Counted from the first letter of the stretch, positions 1-8,964 are shown. The stretch: 45,599 bases of DNA from Verrucomicrobiota bacterium (GCA_016871775.1 VHCI01000013.1:1-45599); one strand, 5' to 3'. Translations and numbers: made by a program. Notes: generated by a model not told the origin, from the sequence alone.

Positions 1-160
1 ACAACAGAATCTGATGCGCCGCATTCGCCACCCTTCTGCCACACGCCCGCGGAGCCCTCCGGGGGGTTTACCGGGAGGGTCTTTCCGAAATGCGTCTTGC
101 GCGGGCGCGGGCCGAACCCAAGCTTACGGGCGTTTTTTTTCCGCCGACGGCACACATACC
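1..160. other. Leader upstream of nuoB (probable nuoA-nuoB gap)
   Basis: No gene is supported here. A TGA at 12-14 could be the end of an upstream gene, which would be nuoA by the usual gene order, but too little sequence is present to tell. An imperfect hairpin lies at 55-79 (CCCTCC/GGAGGG arms with two further pairs around a bulge), and a run of eight T residues at 133-140 stands out in this GC-rich DNA. An open frame starting at 14 runs into nuoB, but its N-terminal 49 residues resemble no NuoB and are Arg/Pro/Ser-rich, as expected for translated noncoding DNA. Confidence 0.4.
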
Positions 161-670
161 ATGGTCACCGCCAACACCGAACTCGGCTATAACAGCAAGG
201 TTGAGGGGGGCGTCGTCGTCTCCCGCGCGGACGCGGCCATCAACTGGATTCGCACCAACTCGATGTGGCCGATGCCGATGGGCCTGGCCTGCTGCGCGAT
301 CGAGCTAATGGCGGTCGGCGGCGCCCGCTTCGACATCGCCCGCTTTGGCGCCGAGGTGATGCGGTTCTCCCCCCGCCAAGCCGACGTGATGATCGTCGCC
401 GGCACGGTCACCTACAAGATGGCCCCCCAGGTCCGCCGCATTTACGATCAGATGGCGTCCCCCAAGTGGGTCATCGCGATGGGCGCCTGCGCCAGCTCCG
501 GCGGGATGTACCGCTCTTACGCGACGCTCCAGGGGGTGGATCGCATCGTGCCGGTCGACGTCTACGTGAGCGGTTGCCCCCCGCGGCCCGAGGCGCTGCT
601 CGACGCCCTGATGAAATTGCAGGGCCAGGTGCGACGCGAGCCTGCGATAAGGCGACTGCTCTCCGCCTGA
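161..670 (+). CDS. nuoB: NADH-quinone oxidoreductase subunit B
   Basis: This 169-residue protein is the complex I subunit that carries the terminal iron-sulfur cluster N2, which passes electrons to quinone at the junction of the peripheral and membrane arms. The four cluster ligands are visible: the tandem cysteines C44-C45 in [10 protein letters not shown]110 in GACASSGG and C139 in [10 protein letters not shown]. Length is normal for the family. The ATG at 161 is chosen because the family homology begins shortly after it and the upstream 49 codons look noncoding. No strong Shine-Dalgarno is seen. It is the first complete gene of the nuo operon in the window and ends 14 bp before nuoC. Confidence 0.96.
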   Translation: MVTANTELGYNSKVEGGVVVSRADAAINWIRTNSMWPMPMGLACCAIELMAVGGARFDIARFGAEVMRFSPRQADVMIVAGTVTYKMAPQVRRIYDQMASPKWVIAMGACASSGGMYRSYATLQGVDRIVPVDVYVSGCPPRPEALLDALMKLQGQVRREPAIRRLLSA

Positions 671-684
671 CGTCCCGCGACCCG

Positions 685-1335
685 ATGTCCGCCGACCTTA
701 TCTCCACCCTGCAGGCCCGTTTTCCGCGGCTGACCCCCCGGCCCTCGGGCGACCACCCGGCGGTGAACGCGCCCCTCGAGGACGTCGTCTCGCTGCTGCG
801 CTGCCTTCGCGACGAGCACGGGTTCGACCTGCTGTCGGACCTGACCGCGATTGACTGGTCCCCGGGCGCCTCGCCACGCTTCACGGTCGTCTACCACCTG
901 TTGTCGTCAAGCCGGGCGGGCGCCTACGTGCGGGTGGCGGCACCCTGCGCCGGGACCGAGGAGGCGCCGGTCGCGCCGAGCGTGACGAGCCTCTGGGCGG
1001 GGGCCGATTGGCACGAGCGCGAGTGTTTTGACCTGCTGGGCGTACGGTTTGAGGGCCACCCGGACCTGCGGCGGATCCTGATGTGGGATGGTTATCCCTA
1101 CCACCCGCTGCGGAAGGATTTCCCGCTGGCGGGCATCGAGACCGAGCTGCCGGCGGAGGACGTGGCGGCGGAGACGGGTACACGGGTCGTGGCCGCGCCG
1201 ATGGCCGGCGGGCCCTTTGTGGCGTCCCCGGGTGAGATCAACCTGACCGAGGCCGAGCCCCGGGCCAAGGACGAGAGCTGGAGCGACTGCGCGCCGCAGC
1301 CCGGGCATACCCCGCTGCGCCAAGTGAAGGAGTGA
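685..1335 (+). CDS. nuoC: NADH-quinone oxidoreductase subunit C
   Basis: This 216-residue protein is the 30 kDa peripheral-arm subunit of complex I, which packs against NuoD and has no cofactor. The family signature is intact in the second half: ERECFDLLGVRFEGHPDLRR followed by GYPYHPLRKDFPL. The C-terminal tail after the signature is acidic and extended, a common feature when NuoC is separate from NuoD. The ATG at 685 is the first start after the nuoB stop in this frame; the frame is open further upstream only as a shadow of nuoB. The TGA overlaps a possible GTG start of nuoD at 1332. Confidence 0.95.
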   Translation: MSADLISTLQARFPRLTPRPSGDHPAVNAPLEDVVSLLRCLRDEHGFDLLSDLTAIDWSPGASPRFTVVYHLLSSSRAGAYVRVAAPCAGTEEAPVAPSVTSLWAGADWHERECFDLLGVRFEGHPDLRRILMWDGYPYHPLRKDFPLAGIETELPAEDVAAETGTRVVAAPMAGGPFVASPGEINLTEAEPRAKDESWSDCAPQPGHTPLRQVKE

Positions 1336-1346
1336 ACCGCCCGCCG

Positions 1347-2591
1347 ATGGCCACCGAGTACAATTTCCCGGATTCCGCCGCCCGCGCGGCTACCGCGGCC
1401 CCGGAGGTGCCCGCCGAGTTCCAGACCGAGAAGATGTCCCTCGCGATGGGACCCTCGCACCCCTCGACCCACGGCGTGCTCCGCCTGCAGCTCGAGTTGG
1501 ACGGCGAGACCGTGACCAGCGCGGACCCGGTGCTCGGCTACCTGCACCGCGGCGACGAGAAGATCGCCGAGAACATGACCTACAACCAGTTTGTGCCCTA
1601 CACGGACCGGTTGGATTACCTCGCGCCGCTGGCCAACAATATGGCCTACGCGATTGCGGTGGAGCGGCTCGCGAAGCTCGAGGTCCCGGCGCGCTGCCAG
1701 GCCATCCGCGTGCTCACCGCGGAGATGGCGCGCATCTCGGCCCATCTGATGGGCTTGGGCGCCTTCGGCCTCGATGTCGGCGCGTGGACCGTCCTGCTCT
1801 ACTCTCTTGAGGAGCGCGAGAAGCTGTACAAGTTGTTCGAGGAGCTCACCGGGGCGCGCTTCACCACCAGTTACACCCGCATCGGGGGCGTTACCCGCGA
1901 CGTGCCTGAGGGCTGGCTGGGCCGGGTGGGCGCCTTCTGCGACCAGTTCCTGCCCATGCTGGAGGAGATTCTGAAGCTGCTGACGCGGAACAAAATCTTT
2001 ATGGACCGCACCATCGGGGTGGGCGTCATCTCCCGGGCGGATGCGCTGGCCTATGGCCTGACTGGCCCGAACCTGCGCGGCAGCGGCGTGGCCCTCGACC
2101 TCCGCAAGGACAAGCCTTACTCCGGCTACGAGCAGTACGAATTCGACGTGCCGGTGGGAACGACGGGCGACTGCTACGACCGTTACCTGGTGCGCGGCGA
2201 GGAGATGCGCCAGTCGGTGCGGATTATCCGGCAGGTGCTGGCCCGGTTCCCGGACGGCCCGTGGTGCGCGCCGGACGCGCGCCGGATCGTCGCCCCGCCC
2301 AAGAACAAGATCCTCACCTCGATGGAGGAGCTGATCCAGAACTTCATGCTCGTGACCGAGGGCCCGCAGATCCCGCCCGGGGAAGTCTACTTTGAGGCGG
2401 AAAACCCTAAGGGCGTCCTCGGGTTCTTCATCGTGAGCCGCGGCGGCGGAGTTCCGTACCGCCTGAAAATCCGTTCCCCCTCCTTTTGCAACCTCTCGAT
2501 TTTGCCCAAGGCCTGCCAGGGCATCCTGATCTCGGACGTCGTCGCCCTGCTGGGCTCGATGGACTTCGTGATGGGGGAATGCGACCGCTGA
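1347..2591 (+). CDS. nuoD: NADH-quinone oxidoreductase subunit D
   Basis: This 414-residue protein is the 49 kDa subunit of complex I, which forms the quinone-binding cavity with NuoB. The N-terminal signature GPSHPSTHGVLRLQ contains the histidine that contacts the quinone headgroup, and YLHRGDEKIAE and YTDRLDYL follow in the usual order. The C-terminus ends MGECDR, with the conserved acidic-arginine end of the family. Two starts are possible: GTG at 1332, overlapping the nuoC stop, or ATG at 1347. I prefer 1347 because a GGAG at 1329-1332 lies upstream at a workable though long spacing. The difference is five residues. Confidence 0.95.
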   Translation: MATEYNFPDSAARAATAAPEVPAEFQTEKMSLAMGPSHPSTHGVLRLQLELDGETVTSADPVLGYLHRGDEKIAENMTYNQFVPYTDRLDYLAPLANNMAYAIAVERLAKLEVPARCQAIRVLTAEMARISAHLMGLGAFGLDVGAWTVLLYSLEEREKLYKLFEELTGARFTTSYTRIGGVTRDVPEGWLGRVGAFCDQFLPMLEEILKLLTRNKIFMDRTIGVGVISRADALAYGLTGPNLRGSGVALDLRKDKPYSGYEQYEFDVPVGTTGDCYDRYLVRGEEMRQSVRIIRQVLARFPDGPWCAPDARRIVAPPKNKILTSMEELIQNFMLVTEGPQIPPGEVYFEAENPKGVLGFFIVSRGGGVPYRLKIRSPSFCNLSILPKACQGILISDVVALLGSMDFVMGECDR

Positions 2592-2624
2592 GCCCCGGGG
2601 CTCGTTGACCGAATCCGCCGCGCG

Positions 2625-3113
2625 ATGAACCTGAAGCCCGAAACCCTCCAGCGCATCGAGGAAGTGATCCCGCACTACCCCGTGGCCCGGAGCGCCGTGC
2701 TCCCGCTGCTGCACCTGATCCAGGAGGACGCGGGCTTCATCTCCGCCGAGGCCACCGAGTGGGTCGCGGCGCGGCTGGACCTGCAGCCGATCAACGTGCT
2801 GGAGGTGGTAACCTTTTACCCGATGTTCCGCCAGCAGCCGATCGGACGCCGGCTCATCAAAGTTTGCCGCACTCTGTCCTGCGCGCTGCGTGGCGGGTAC
2901 CAGACCTGTGCCGCCTTTGAGCAGGAGTTCAAGGTCCGCCGCGGCGGAGTCAGCGCGGACGGCGAGGTGACGATCGAGTTCGTCGAGTGCCTTGCCAGCT
3001 GCGGTACCGCGCCGGTGGTGATGATCGACGACGACCTGCACGAGAACGTGGACTGCGCCCGCGCCCGGGAGCTTTCCGCCCGCATCCGCGCCGAGGCCGC
3101 GGCCCGCCGCTGA
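2625..3113 (+). CDS. nuoE: NADH-quinone oxidoreductase subunit E
   Basis: This 162-residue protein is the 24 kDa thioredoxin-fold subunit that holds the [2Fe-2S] cluster N1a next to the FMN of NuoF in the NADH-oxidising module. The four ligands are present in the expected C-x4-C and C-x3-C arrangement: C81 and C86 in VCRTLSC, then C122 and C126 in VECLASCG. The N-terminal helical part includes LPLLHLIQEDAGFIS, typical for the family. It lies 33 bp after nuoD and 11 bp before nuoF. Confidence 0.96.
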   Translation: MNLKPETLQRIEEVIPHYPVARSAVLPLLHLIQEDAGFISAEATEWVAARLDLQPINVLEVVTFYPMFRQQPIGRRLIKVCRTLSCALRGGYQTCAAFEQEFKVRRGGVSADGEVTIEFVECLASCGTAPVVMIDDDLHENVDCARARELSARIRAEAAARR

Positions 3114-3124
3114 ACCGCCCCGCC

Positions 3125-4474
3125 ATGCCCGCCCCCGCCGAACGCCGGATCATCTTCAAGCACATCGACGAGCCGGGCTACACGCCCGACCTCGCGTGTT
3201 ACCTTCGCCACGGCGGCTACGCCTCGCTGCGCAAGGCCCTCGGGATGGCGCCCGCGGCCATCATTGACGAGGTCAAGAAGTCCGGCCTGCGCGGCCGCGG
3301 CGGCGCCGGCTTCGGCTGCGGCCTCAAGTGGTCGCTGGTCGACCGCAAGAGCGGCAAGCCGATCTACCTGGTGGTGAACGCGGACGAATCGGAACCCGGC
3401 ACGTTCAAGGACCGCTACATCATTCATCAGGACCCGCACCAGCTGCTCGAGAGCATTATGGTGTCGAGCTGGGCGAATAATGTCCGCCAAGCCTACATCT
3501 ACATCCGGGGCGAGTTCCCGTACGGGGCGCGGATTTTGGAGAAGGCGATCGCTGAGGCGCGTGCCGCGAACCTCGTCGGCCCGAACGTCCTCGGCAGCGG
3601 CTACAGCTGCGAGATCTACGTCCACCGCGGAGCCGGCGCCTACATCTGCGGCGAGGAGACGGGGCTGATCGAGTCCCTTGAGGGCAAGCGGCCCTACCCG
3701 CGGATCAAGCCGCCGTATTTCCCCGCGGTCCTCGGGCTGTACCAGTGCCCGACCATCGTGAACAACGTCGAGACCCTGTGCCACGTGAAGCACATCGTCG
3801 ACGTGGGCGGGGAGGAGTTCGCGAAGATCGGCACCCCGGGCAACACGGGCACGCGCATCCTCTGCGTCAGCGGCCACGTGCGCCGGCCGGGTTACTATGA
3901 GTACGAGGTGGGCCGGATCACCCTTGGCCAGCTGCTCAACGAGGTCTGCGGCGGGCCCCTGCCGGGCCGGACCTTCAAAGCGATCATTCCCGGCGGCTCC
4001 TCCGCCAAGGTGCTCCGCTGGGGCGAGACCTTCACCCTGAAGAACAAGGACGGCTCCACCCGCACCCTCGCGGCCGAGGACATCCCGATGGACTTCGACA
4101 CCCTCGCGGCCTGCGGCACGATGGGCGGCTCGGGCGGGGTGATCGTGATGGACGACTCGGTCAATATGGTCGAGGCGCTCGCCAACATCAACGCGTTCTA
4201 CGCCCACGAGAGCTGCGGCCAGTGCACGCCCTGCCGCGAGGGCTCCCTGTGGATGAAGAAGATCACCGCGCGGATGGTCCACGGCCAGGCCCGCGCGGAG
4301 GACGGTGCCCTGCTGCAGGGCGTGGCGGATCAGATCGCCGGCCGCACCATCTGCGCCTTCGGCGAGGCCTGCTCGTGGCCCACCCAGAGCTTCCTCGCCA
4401 AGTTCGGGGACGAGTTCCGCGCCTACCCGGAGGCCAAGACGGCCCCGCGCCCGGAGTCCGTGCCCCTCGCCTGA
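3125..4474 (+). CDS. nuoF: NADH-quinone oxidoreductase subunit F
   Basis: This 449-residue protein is the 51 kDa subunit that binds NADH and FMN and carries [4Fe-4S] cluster N3. The glycine-rich nucleotide loop GLRGRGGAGFG lies at about residues 54-64, the FMN-site motif NADESEPGTFKDR at 85-97, and the GAGAYICGEETGLIESLEG block at about 170-187. Cluster ligands are C364, C367 and C370 in ESCGQCTPCREG plus C410 in RTICAFGEAC. The start is the ATG at 3125. An open frame extends upstream through nuoE, but it is a shadow of nuoE. The gene ends 16 bp before nuoG. Confidence 0.96.
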   Translation: MPAPAERRIIFKHIDEPGYTPDLACYLRHGGYASLRKALGMAPAAIIDEVKKSGLRGRGGAGFGCGLKWSLVDRKSGKPIYLVVNADESEPGTFKDRYIIHQDPHQLLESIMVSSWANNVRQAYIYIRGEFPYGARILEKAIAEARAANLVGPNVLGSGYSCEIYVHRGAGAYICGEETGLIESLEGKRPYPRIKPPYFPAVLGLYQCPTIVNNVETLCHVKHIVDVGGEEFAKIGTPGNTGTRILCVSGHVRRPGYYEYEVGRITLGQLLNEVCGGPLPGRTFKAIIPGGSSAKVLRWGETFTLKNKDGSTRTLAAEDIPMDFDTLAACGTMGGSGGVIVMDDSVNMVEALANINAFYAHESCGQCTPCREGSLWMKKITARMVHGQARAEDGALLQGVADQIAGRTICAFGEACSWPTQSFLAKFGDEFRAYPEAKTAPRPESVPLA

Positions 4475-4490
4475 AGCCCGCCCTACTCGA

Positions 4491-6182
4491 ATGAGCGCCG
4501 CCCCCCCGACCGACCTCGTCCCCGTCACCATCGACGGCCAGGAGATCGCCGTGCCCAAGGGCACGAACGTGATCGAGGCCGCGCGGCGGGTCGGCGTCGA
4601 CGTCCCCTTCTACTGCTACCACCCGAAGCTCTCCGTGGTGGGCAACTGCCGGATGTGCCTTGTCGAGCTCGGCCAGCCCGCGGTCGACTTGGCCACCAAG
4701 GCGCCCGTGATGGACCCGGTCACCGGCCGCCAGCGCATCGATTGGATCCCGCGCCCCCAGATCGGCTGCGCGACCAACGTGACCCCCGGCCTGCACGTCC
4801 GCACCCAGACCCCGCAGATCAAGGCCTGCCGCGAGGGCGTGATGGAGTTCCTGCTCATCAACCATCCGCTGGATTGCCCGATCTGCGACCAGGCGGGCGA
4901 GTGCAAGCTGCAGGAGCAGGCCACCGGCTACGGCCGCGGCTATTCCCGCTTCATCGAGCAGAAGAACGTGAAGCCCAAGCGGACCCAGCTCGGGCCCCGG
5001 GTGATGCTCGACGACGAGCGCTGCATCCTCTGCTCGCGCTGCATCCGCTTCTGCAAGGAGATCGCCAAGGACGACGTCCTCGGGTTCACCGACCGCGGCA
5101 GCTACTCGACGCTGACCTGCTACCCGGGCCGGCAGCTCACCAACAATTATTCGCTTAACACCGTCGATCTTTGCCCGGTGGGTGCGCTGACGAGCACGGA
5201 CTTCCGCTTCAAGATGCGGGTGTGGTTCCTCAAGCAGACCCCGGGCATCGATCCGGAGTCGAGCGCCGGCGCCAACACCGTCGTCTGGTCCCGCGAGGGC
5301 GTGATCTACCGGATCACCCCGCGGGACAATGACGCGGTGAACGATTCGTGGATGGCCGACAGCGGCCGCGAGCTCTACAAACAGGTGCGGTCCCCCGGCC
5401 GGCTGGCGGGGGTTCGCGTGGCGGGCACCCCGGCGGCGCTCGACGCGGCGGTCGCGCAGGCGGGCGAGCTGTTCCGCGCGGCGGCGGGCCGTGTGGCCGT
5501 GGTCGGCTCGGGCCGCAGCTCCGTGGAGGAGCAGTGGCTAACGCGCCGCCTAACCGAGGCCCTGCAGGCGCCGGCGTGGCTGGTGAGCCGGGTGGGGGAG
5601 GGCGACGGCCTGCTGGTCTCGGCGGACCGCAACCCGAACGTGCGCGGCGCGCTGGTGACGGGCCTGATCCGGAGCCTGCCGACGCAGCGGCTCGACGAGC
5701 TGACGGCGGCGATTGATGCCGGCCGGGTCACAACCGTGGTCGCGGTGGGCGAGGACTTGGCGGCCGCTGGGCTGACGCGCGCGCAGCTCGCGAAGGTGAA
5801 AATTGTTCATCTCGGCACCGCGGCGAGCCCAACCAGCGAGGCGTCGGCGGTGCTGTTGCCCGCGTTGACCCTGTACGAGAAGGCCGGGTGTTTCGTGAAC
5901 CAGCAGTTCCGCCTGCAGCGCTTCCAGCGCGCGGTGCCGGGACCGGCGGGCGCCCACGATGATCTGGAACTGCTCGCGCGCCTGATCGGGGCGTCGGGCG
6001 GAGCGGTGGCGCCGGCGGACCTAGCCGGCGTCTGGCGCGAGGTGGCGGCGGCGTTGCCGGCGCTCGCCGGGCGCACCTTCACGACCGTGCCCGACCTGGG
6101 CCTGGCGCTGGATCCCGCGCCGTTCGCGGGCCTGCCCTTCATCGAGGGCCCGGGCCTCCATTACACCCCCGCCAAGGGCTGA
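4491..6182 (+). CDS. nuoG: NADH-quinone oxidoreductase subunit G
   Basis: This 563-residue protein is the large iron-sulfur subunit of the complex I peripheral arm. The N-terminal [2Fe-2S] ferredoxin domain has C42, C53, C56 and C93 (cluster N1b). H125, C129, C132 and C138 in NHPLDCPICDQAGEC form N5, with its characteristic histidine ligand. C178, C181, C184 and C228 form N4. I see no CxxCxxxC motif for the extra N7 cluster. The C-terminal molybdopterin-oxidoreductase-like half is short: E. coli NuoG is about 900 residues and mitochondrial-type homologues about 690. This half ends around 563 without an obvious truncation scar. Confidence 0.94.
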   Translation: MSAAPPTDLVPVTIDGQEIAVPKGTNVIEAARRVGVDVPFYCYHPKLSVVGNCRMCLVELGQPAVDLATKAPVMDPVTGRQRIDWIPRPQIGCATNVTPGLHVRTQTPQIKACREGVMEFLLINHPLDCPICDQAGECKLQEQATGYGRGYSRFIEQKNVKPKRTQLGPRVMLDDERCILCSRCIRFCKEIAKDDVLGFTDRGSYSTLTCYPGRQLTNNYSLNTVDLCPVGALTSTDFRFKMRVWFLKQTPGIDPESSAGANTVVWSREGVIYRITPRDNDAVNDSWMADSGRELYKQVRSPGRLAGVRVAGTPAALDAAVAQAGELFRAAAGRVAVVGSGRSSVEEQWLTRRLTEALQAPAWLVSRVGEGDGLLVSADRNPNVRGALVTGLIRSLPTQRLDELTAAIDAGRVTTVVAVGEDLAAAGLTRAQLAKVKIVHLGTAASPTSEASAVLLPALTLYEKAGCFVNQQFRLQRFQRAVPGPAGAHDDLELLARLIGASGGAVAPADLAGVWREVAAALPALAGRTFTTVPDLGLALDPAPFAGLPFIEGPGLHYTPAKG

Positions 6183-6186
6183 CCTT

Positions 6187-6408
6187 ATGCGCTCCTCCGC
6201 CTTCATCGCCGTGGGCTTAGGTTTCGTCCTGATGGGCGCGGGCCTGTACGCCCTCACTTTGGTCAAGGGCAAGCCGCTCCCGGCGGAGCCTACCAAGGCC
6301 CAGCTGCGCGAGCAGGCGGCGCGGGCGGTTGAGACGCGCAAGATGCGGATCGCGGCGGGCGTGAGCGCGGTCGTGGGGCTGGGCCTGGTGCTGTTGTTCC
6401 TTTCCTGA
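6187..6408 (+). CDS. Small two-helix membrane protein in the nuo operon
   Basis: This 73-residue protein is not a recognised Nuo subunit. It has two hydrophobic segments, at about residues 4-26 (AFIAVGLGFVLMGAGLYAL) and 54-72 (AGVSAVVGLGLVLLFLS), joined by a polar, basic linker that includes REQAARAVETRKMR. By the positive-inside rule the linker is likely cytoplasmic. It starts 4 bp after the nuoG stop and ends 1 bp before the nuoH ATG, so it must be co-transcribed and is probably translationally coupled. Third-position G/C use matches its neighbours. It could be an accessory or assembly factor for complex I, or an unrelated passenger; the sequence alone does not decide. Confidence 0.8.
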   Translation: MRSSAFIAVGLGFVLMGAGLYALTLVKGKPLPAEPTKAQLREQAARAVETRKMRIAAGVSAVVGLGLVLLFLS

Positions 6409-6409
6409 G

Positions 6410-7588
6410 ATGGTCGACCTCTACCTCAGCTCGCCGTCCCTCGTGCAGGGCCTCCTCAAGGGTCTGGCCGTGATTATGGTGATCTTCCCCATCGGGGGCG
6501 CCTGTTCGATGGCGGAGCGCAAGGTGTCGGCGTGGATCCAGGGTCGGCCCGGCCCGAACCGCGCCGTCGTGCCGTGGGTGGCGTGGATCCCGGTGCTGGG
6601 CCCGTTCCTGCAGCGGCTCGGCGTGTTCCACGTGATGGCGGATGGCGGCAAGATGCTGTTCAAGGAAGACGCCCTGCCGGGGCACGTCCGGAAGTTCTAC
6701 TTCGTCCTCGCCCCGCTGGTGGCGATGATGCCCGCCCTGACCACCGTGACCACGGTGCCGGTGGGGGCCTACCTCGACGCGGCGGGCCGGGCGGTGCCGC
6801 TGGTCCTCGCGAACGTCGACATCGGCATCCTCGCGGTCTTCGCGGTGTCGTCGCTCGGCGTCTATGCCCTGATCCTCGCCGGCTGGGCCTCGAATTCGAA
6901 GTACCCGTTCCTTGGCGGCATCCGGGCCTCCGCGCAGCTGATCGCCTACGAGCTGTCGCTGACCCTCTCGGTCGTGCCGGTCTTCCTCTGGATCAACGCC
7001 CCGGGCACCCCGGGCACGCTCAGCCTCTCGCGGGCGGTGGAGTTCCAGTCGGGGGTCTGGCAGGGCTTCTCGACCGCCTCGTGGGGCGGCGTCTGGTTCC
7101 TGTTCCTGATGCCGGTGTCGGCGCTCGTGTTCCTGATCGCGCTGTTCGCGGAGACCAACCGCCATCCGTTCGATATGGCGGAGGGCGAGTCGGATCTCGT
7201 GGGCGGCTTCCACACTGAGTACGGCGCCTTCAAGTGGGGCCTCTTCTTCGTGGCCGAGTACGCGCATATGCTGATCGGCTCGGCGGTGTTCACCCTGCTC
7301 TTCCTCGGCGGCTGGAACCCGCTCCCGTGGGTGCCGCTGGCGACGCTGGTGGACTGGCTGACGGTGCTGACCCCGCTCGCGGCGCACCCGATCGCGGTGG
7401 GTCTGCTCTCGATCGGCATCTTCCTGGGCAAGGTGCTCGCGCTGGTCTTCTTCTTTATGTGGGTGCGCTGGACGGTGCCCCGCTTCCGCTACGATCAGGT
7501 GATGGAGCTGGGCTGGAAGAAGCTGCTTCCCCTCTCGATCGTGAACCTGCTCTTCTACTTGGGCGCGATCGCCGCGCTCACGCCGTAA
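6410..7588 (+). CDS. nuoH: NADH-quinone oxidoreductase subunit H
   Basis: This 392-residue multi-pass membrane protein joins the peripheral arm to the proton-pumping arm and lines the quinone channel. Family signatures are AERKVSAWIQGRPGPNR near residue 35 and ETNRHPFDMAEGESDLVGG in the central loop, which carries the conserved acidic residues near the quinone site. It is longer than the usual 320-350 residues; the extra length lies in loops, for example around LSLSRAVEFQSGVWQGFSTA. The ATG at 6410 follows the upstream small membrane gene by one base. nuoI follows after 6 bp. Confidence 0.95.
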   Translation: MVDLYLSSPSLVQGLLKGLAVIMVIFPIGGACSMAERKVSAWIQGRPGPNRAVVPWVAWIPVLGPFLQRLGVFHVMADGGKMLFKEDALPGHVRKFYFVLAPLVAMMPALTTVTTVPVGAYLDAAGRAVPLVLANVDIGILAVFAVSSLGVYALILAGWASNSKYPFLGGIRASAQLIAYELSLTLSVVPVFLWINAPGTPGTLSLSRAVEFQSGVWQGFSTASWGGVWFLFLMPVSALVFLIALFAETNRHPFDMAEGESDLVGGFHTEYGAFKWGLFFVAEYAHMLIGSAVFTLLFLGGWNPLPWVPLATLVDWLTVLTPLAAHPIAVGLLSIGIFLGKVLALVFFFMWVRWTVPRFRYDQVMELGWKKLLPLSIVNLLFYLGAIAALTP

Positions 7589-7594
7589 CCCGCC

Positions 7595-8137
7595 ATGGCC
7601 GTCGTTCCCGTCGCCCGCCCCCCGCTCACCCTCGCCGAGCGCTCCTACCTGCCGCAGATCGCCGCCGGGTTGCGCACAACTTGGCGGCACCTCGTGCGGC
7701 CGAAGCAGACCCTGGAATACCCGGAGCAGCGGCCCGCCCTGCCGCCAGGCTACCGCGGCGTGCCCACCTTGGTGCGCGACCCGCACGGCCGCGAAAAGTG
7801 TGTCTCCTGCCAGCTCTGCGAGTTCGTCTGCCCGCCCAAGGCGATCCGCATTACCCCGGGTGAGATCGCCGCGGATGCCACGACTGCCCACGTCGAGAAG
7901 GCGCCCAAGGAGTTCGAGATCGATATGCTCCGCTGCATCTATTGCGGGATGTGCCAGGAGGTCTGCCCGGAGGAGGCGATCTGGCTGCAAAACCAGTTCT
8001 CGATGACGGGCACCTCGCGCGAGGAGATGGTCAACCGCAAGGACCGGCTCTACGAGCTGGGCGGCACCCTGCCGGACCAGCACCTCAAGTGGGACCGCAA
8101 GGCCGCGGCGGAGCAGGCGGGTAACGACTTGCACTGA
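7595..8137 (+). CDS. nuoI: NADH-quinone oxidoreductase subunit I
   Basis: This 180-residue protein is the TYKY subunit with two [4Fe-4S] clusters, N6a and N6b, which wire NuoG to NuoB. Both ferredoxin motifs are complete: C69, C72, C75 and C79 in CVSCQLCEFVCPPKAI, and C114, C117, C120 and C124 in CIYCGMCQEVCPEEAI. An N-terminal amphipathic region (about residues 15-50) probably lies along the membrane. It is followed at once by nuoJ, whose GTG start is 3 bp after the stop codon. Confidence 0.96.
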   Translation: MAVVPVARPPLTLAERSYLPQIAAGLRTTWRHLVRPKQTLEYPEQRPALPPGYRGVPTLVRDPHGREKCVSCQLCEFVCPPKAIRITPGEIAADATTAHVEKAPKEFEIDMLRCIYCGMCQEVCPEEAIWLQNQFSMTGTSREEMVNRKDRLYELGGTLPDQHLKWDRKAAAEQAGNDLH

Positions 8138-8139
8138 AA

Positions 8140-8658
8140 GTGGGCGAGCTCACTTTTAACCTCCTCGCCTGGTTCACGCTGCTCAGCGCGGCCGGGGTCG
8201 TCATCAACCGCAATGCGGTGAACGCCGCCCTCTGTCTTCTGCTTTGCCTCACCGGGGTCGCGGGGCTCTTCGTGGTGCTCGAGGCCTACCTCCTGGCCTT
8301 CGTCCTCCTGCTGGTCTACGCGGGCGCGGTCGTCGCCCTGTTCCTCTTCATCGTGATGCTGCTCGACACCTCCGGCGCGCCGCGGGCCCTGCCGCGCCGC
8401 CTCCCTTTGATCGCCCGGGTCCTGGCCGGCGGGCTCATCGCCAGCGGCGTGCTCTCGTTTTCCGCGCGGGCGAAGCTGCCGGTCTCCGAGGCCGTGGCCG
8501 CGGCCCCCGGGATCGGCGGGGCGCTCAAGCCTTACGCCTACCAGCTGTTCACCACCTACCTTTTGCCCGTGCAGATCCTCGGCTTCCTCCTGCTCGCCGC
8601 GATGATCGGCGTGATCGTCCTGAGCAAGAAGTTCGAGGGACTGGAGGACGTGAAATGA
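8140..8658 (+). CDS. nuoJ: NADH-quinone oxidoreductase subunit J
   Basis: This 172-residue membrane protein has five predicted helices, including [20 protein letters not shown], the conserved third helix whose pi-bulge is linked to coupling in complex I. The start is a GTG at 8140, since no ATG precedes the conserved region. The last four bases (ATGA) overlap the start of nuoK, a classic translational-coupling arrangement. The position between nuoI and nuoK supports the call. Confidence 0.94.
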   Translation: MGELTFNLLAWFTLLSAAGVVINRNAVNAALCLLLCLTGVAGLFVVLEAYLLAFVLLLVYAGAVVALFLFIVMLLDTSGAPRALPRRLPLIARVLAGGLIASGVLSFSARAKLPVSEAVAAAPGIGGALKPYAYQLFTTYLLPVQILGFLLLAAMIGVIVLSKKFEGLEDVK

Positions 8659-8963
8659 TTCCCGCTACCCTCGACGGCCACCTGCTGGTGAGCGGAGCGC
8701 TCTTCGCTCTTGGCCTCCTCGGCGTGCTGCTCCGCCGCAACACGCTCGTGGTGTTTATGTGCCTGGAGTTGGTGCTGGTCGCCTCGACCGTGGCGCTGGT
8801 GGCGTTCTCCCGCTACAACGGGATCCTGGACGGCAACGTCTTCGTGTTCTTCATCCTCACCGTGGCCGCCGCCGAGGTGGCGGTGGGGCTGGCCATCATC
8901 GTGGCCCTTTTCCGGCGGCGCCAGACCGTCCAAGTGGACGAGCTCAATTCCCTGCGGAACTGA
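8655..8963 (+). CDS. nuoK: NADH-quinone oxidoreductase subunit K
   Basis: This 102-residue three-helix membrane subunit of the proton-pumping arm has the normal family length. The two intramembrane glutamates essential for proton transfer are present: E38 in [13 protein letters not shown] and E74 in [13 protein letters not shown]. The ATG overlaps the TGA of nuoJ by 4 nt. The frame is open upstream as a shadow of nuoJ, so the coupled ATG is chosen. nuoL follows after 1 bp. Confidence 0.96.
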   Translation: MIPATLDGHLLVSGALFALGLLGVLLRRNTLVVFMCLELVLVASTVALVAFSRYNGILDGNVFVFFILTVAAAEVAVGLAIIVALFRRRQTVQVDELNSLRN

Positions 8964-8964
8964 G

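Noticed and set aside
14-160. N-terminal extension of NuoB from the ATG at 14
   Set aside because: The added 49 residues are low complexity and unlike any NuoB; the ATG at 161 gives the normal family length.
1098-3041. Long antisense open frame of 647 codons across nuoC-nuoE
   Set aside because: Shadow of real genes in GC-rich DNA. The peptide is rich in Arg, His, Gln, Asp and Leu with no domain pattern, and the + strand genes are certain.
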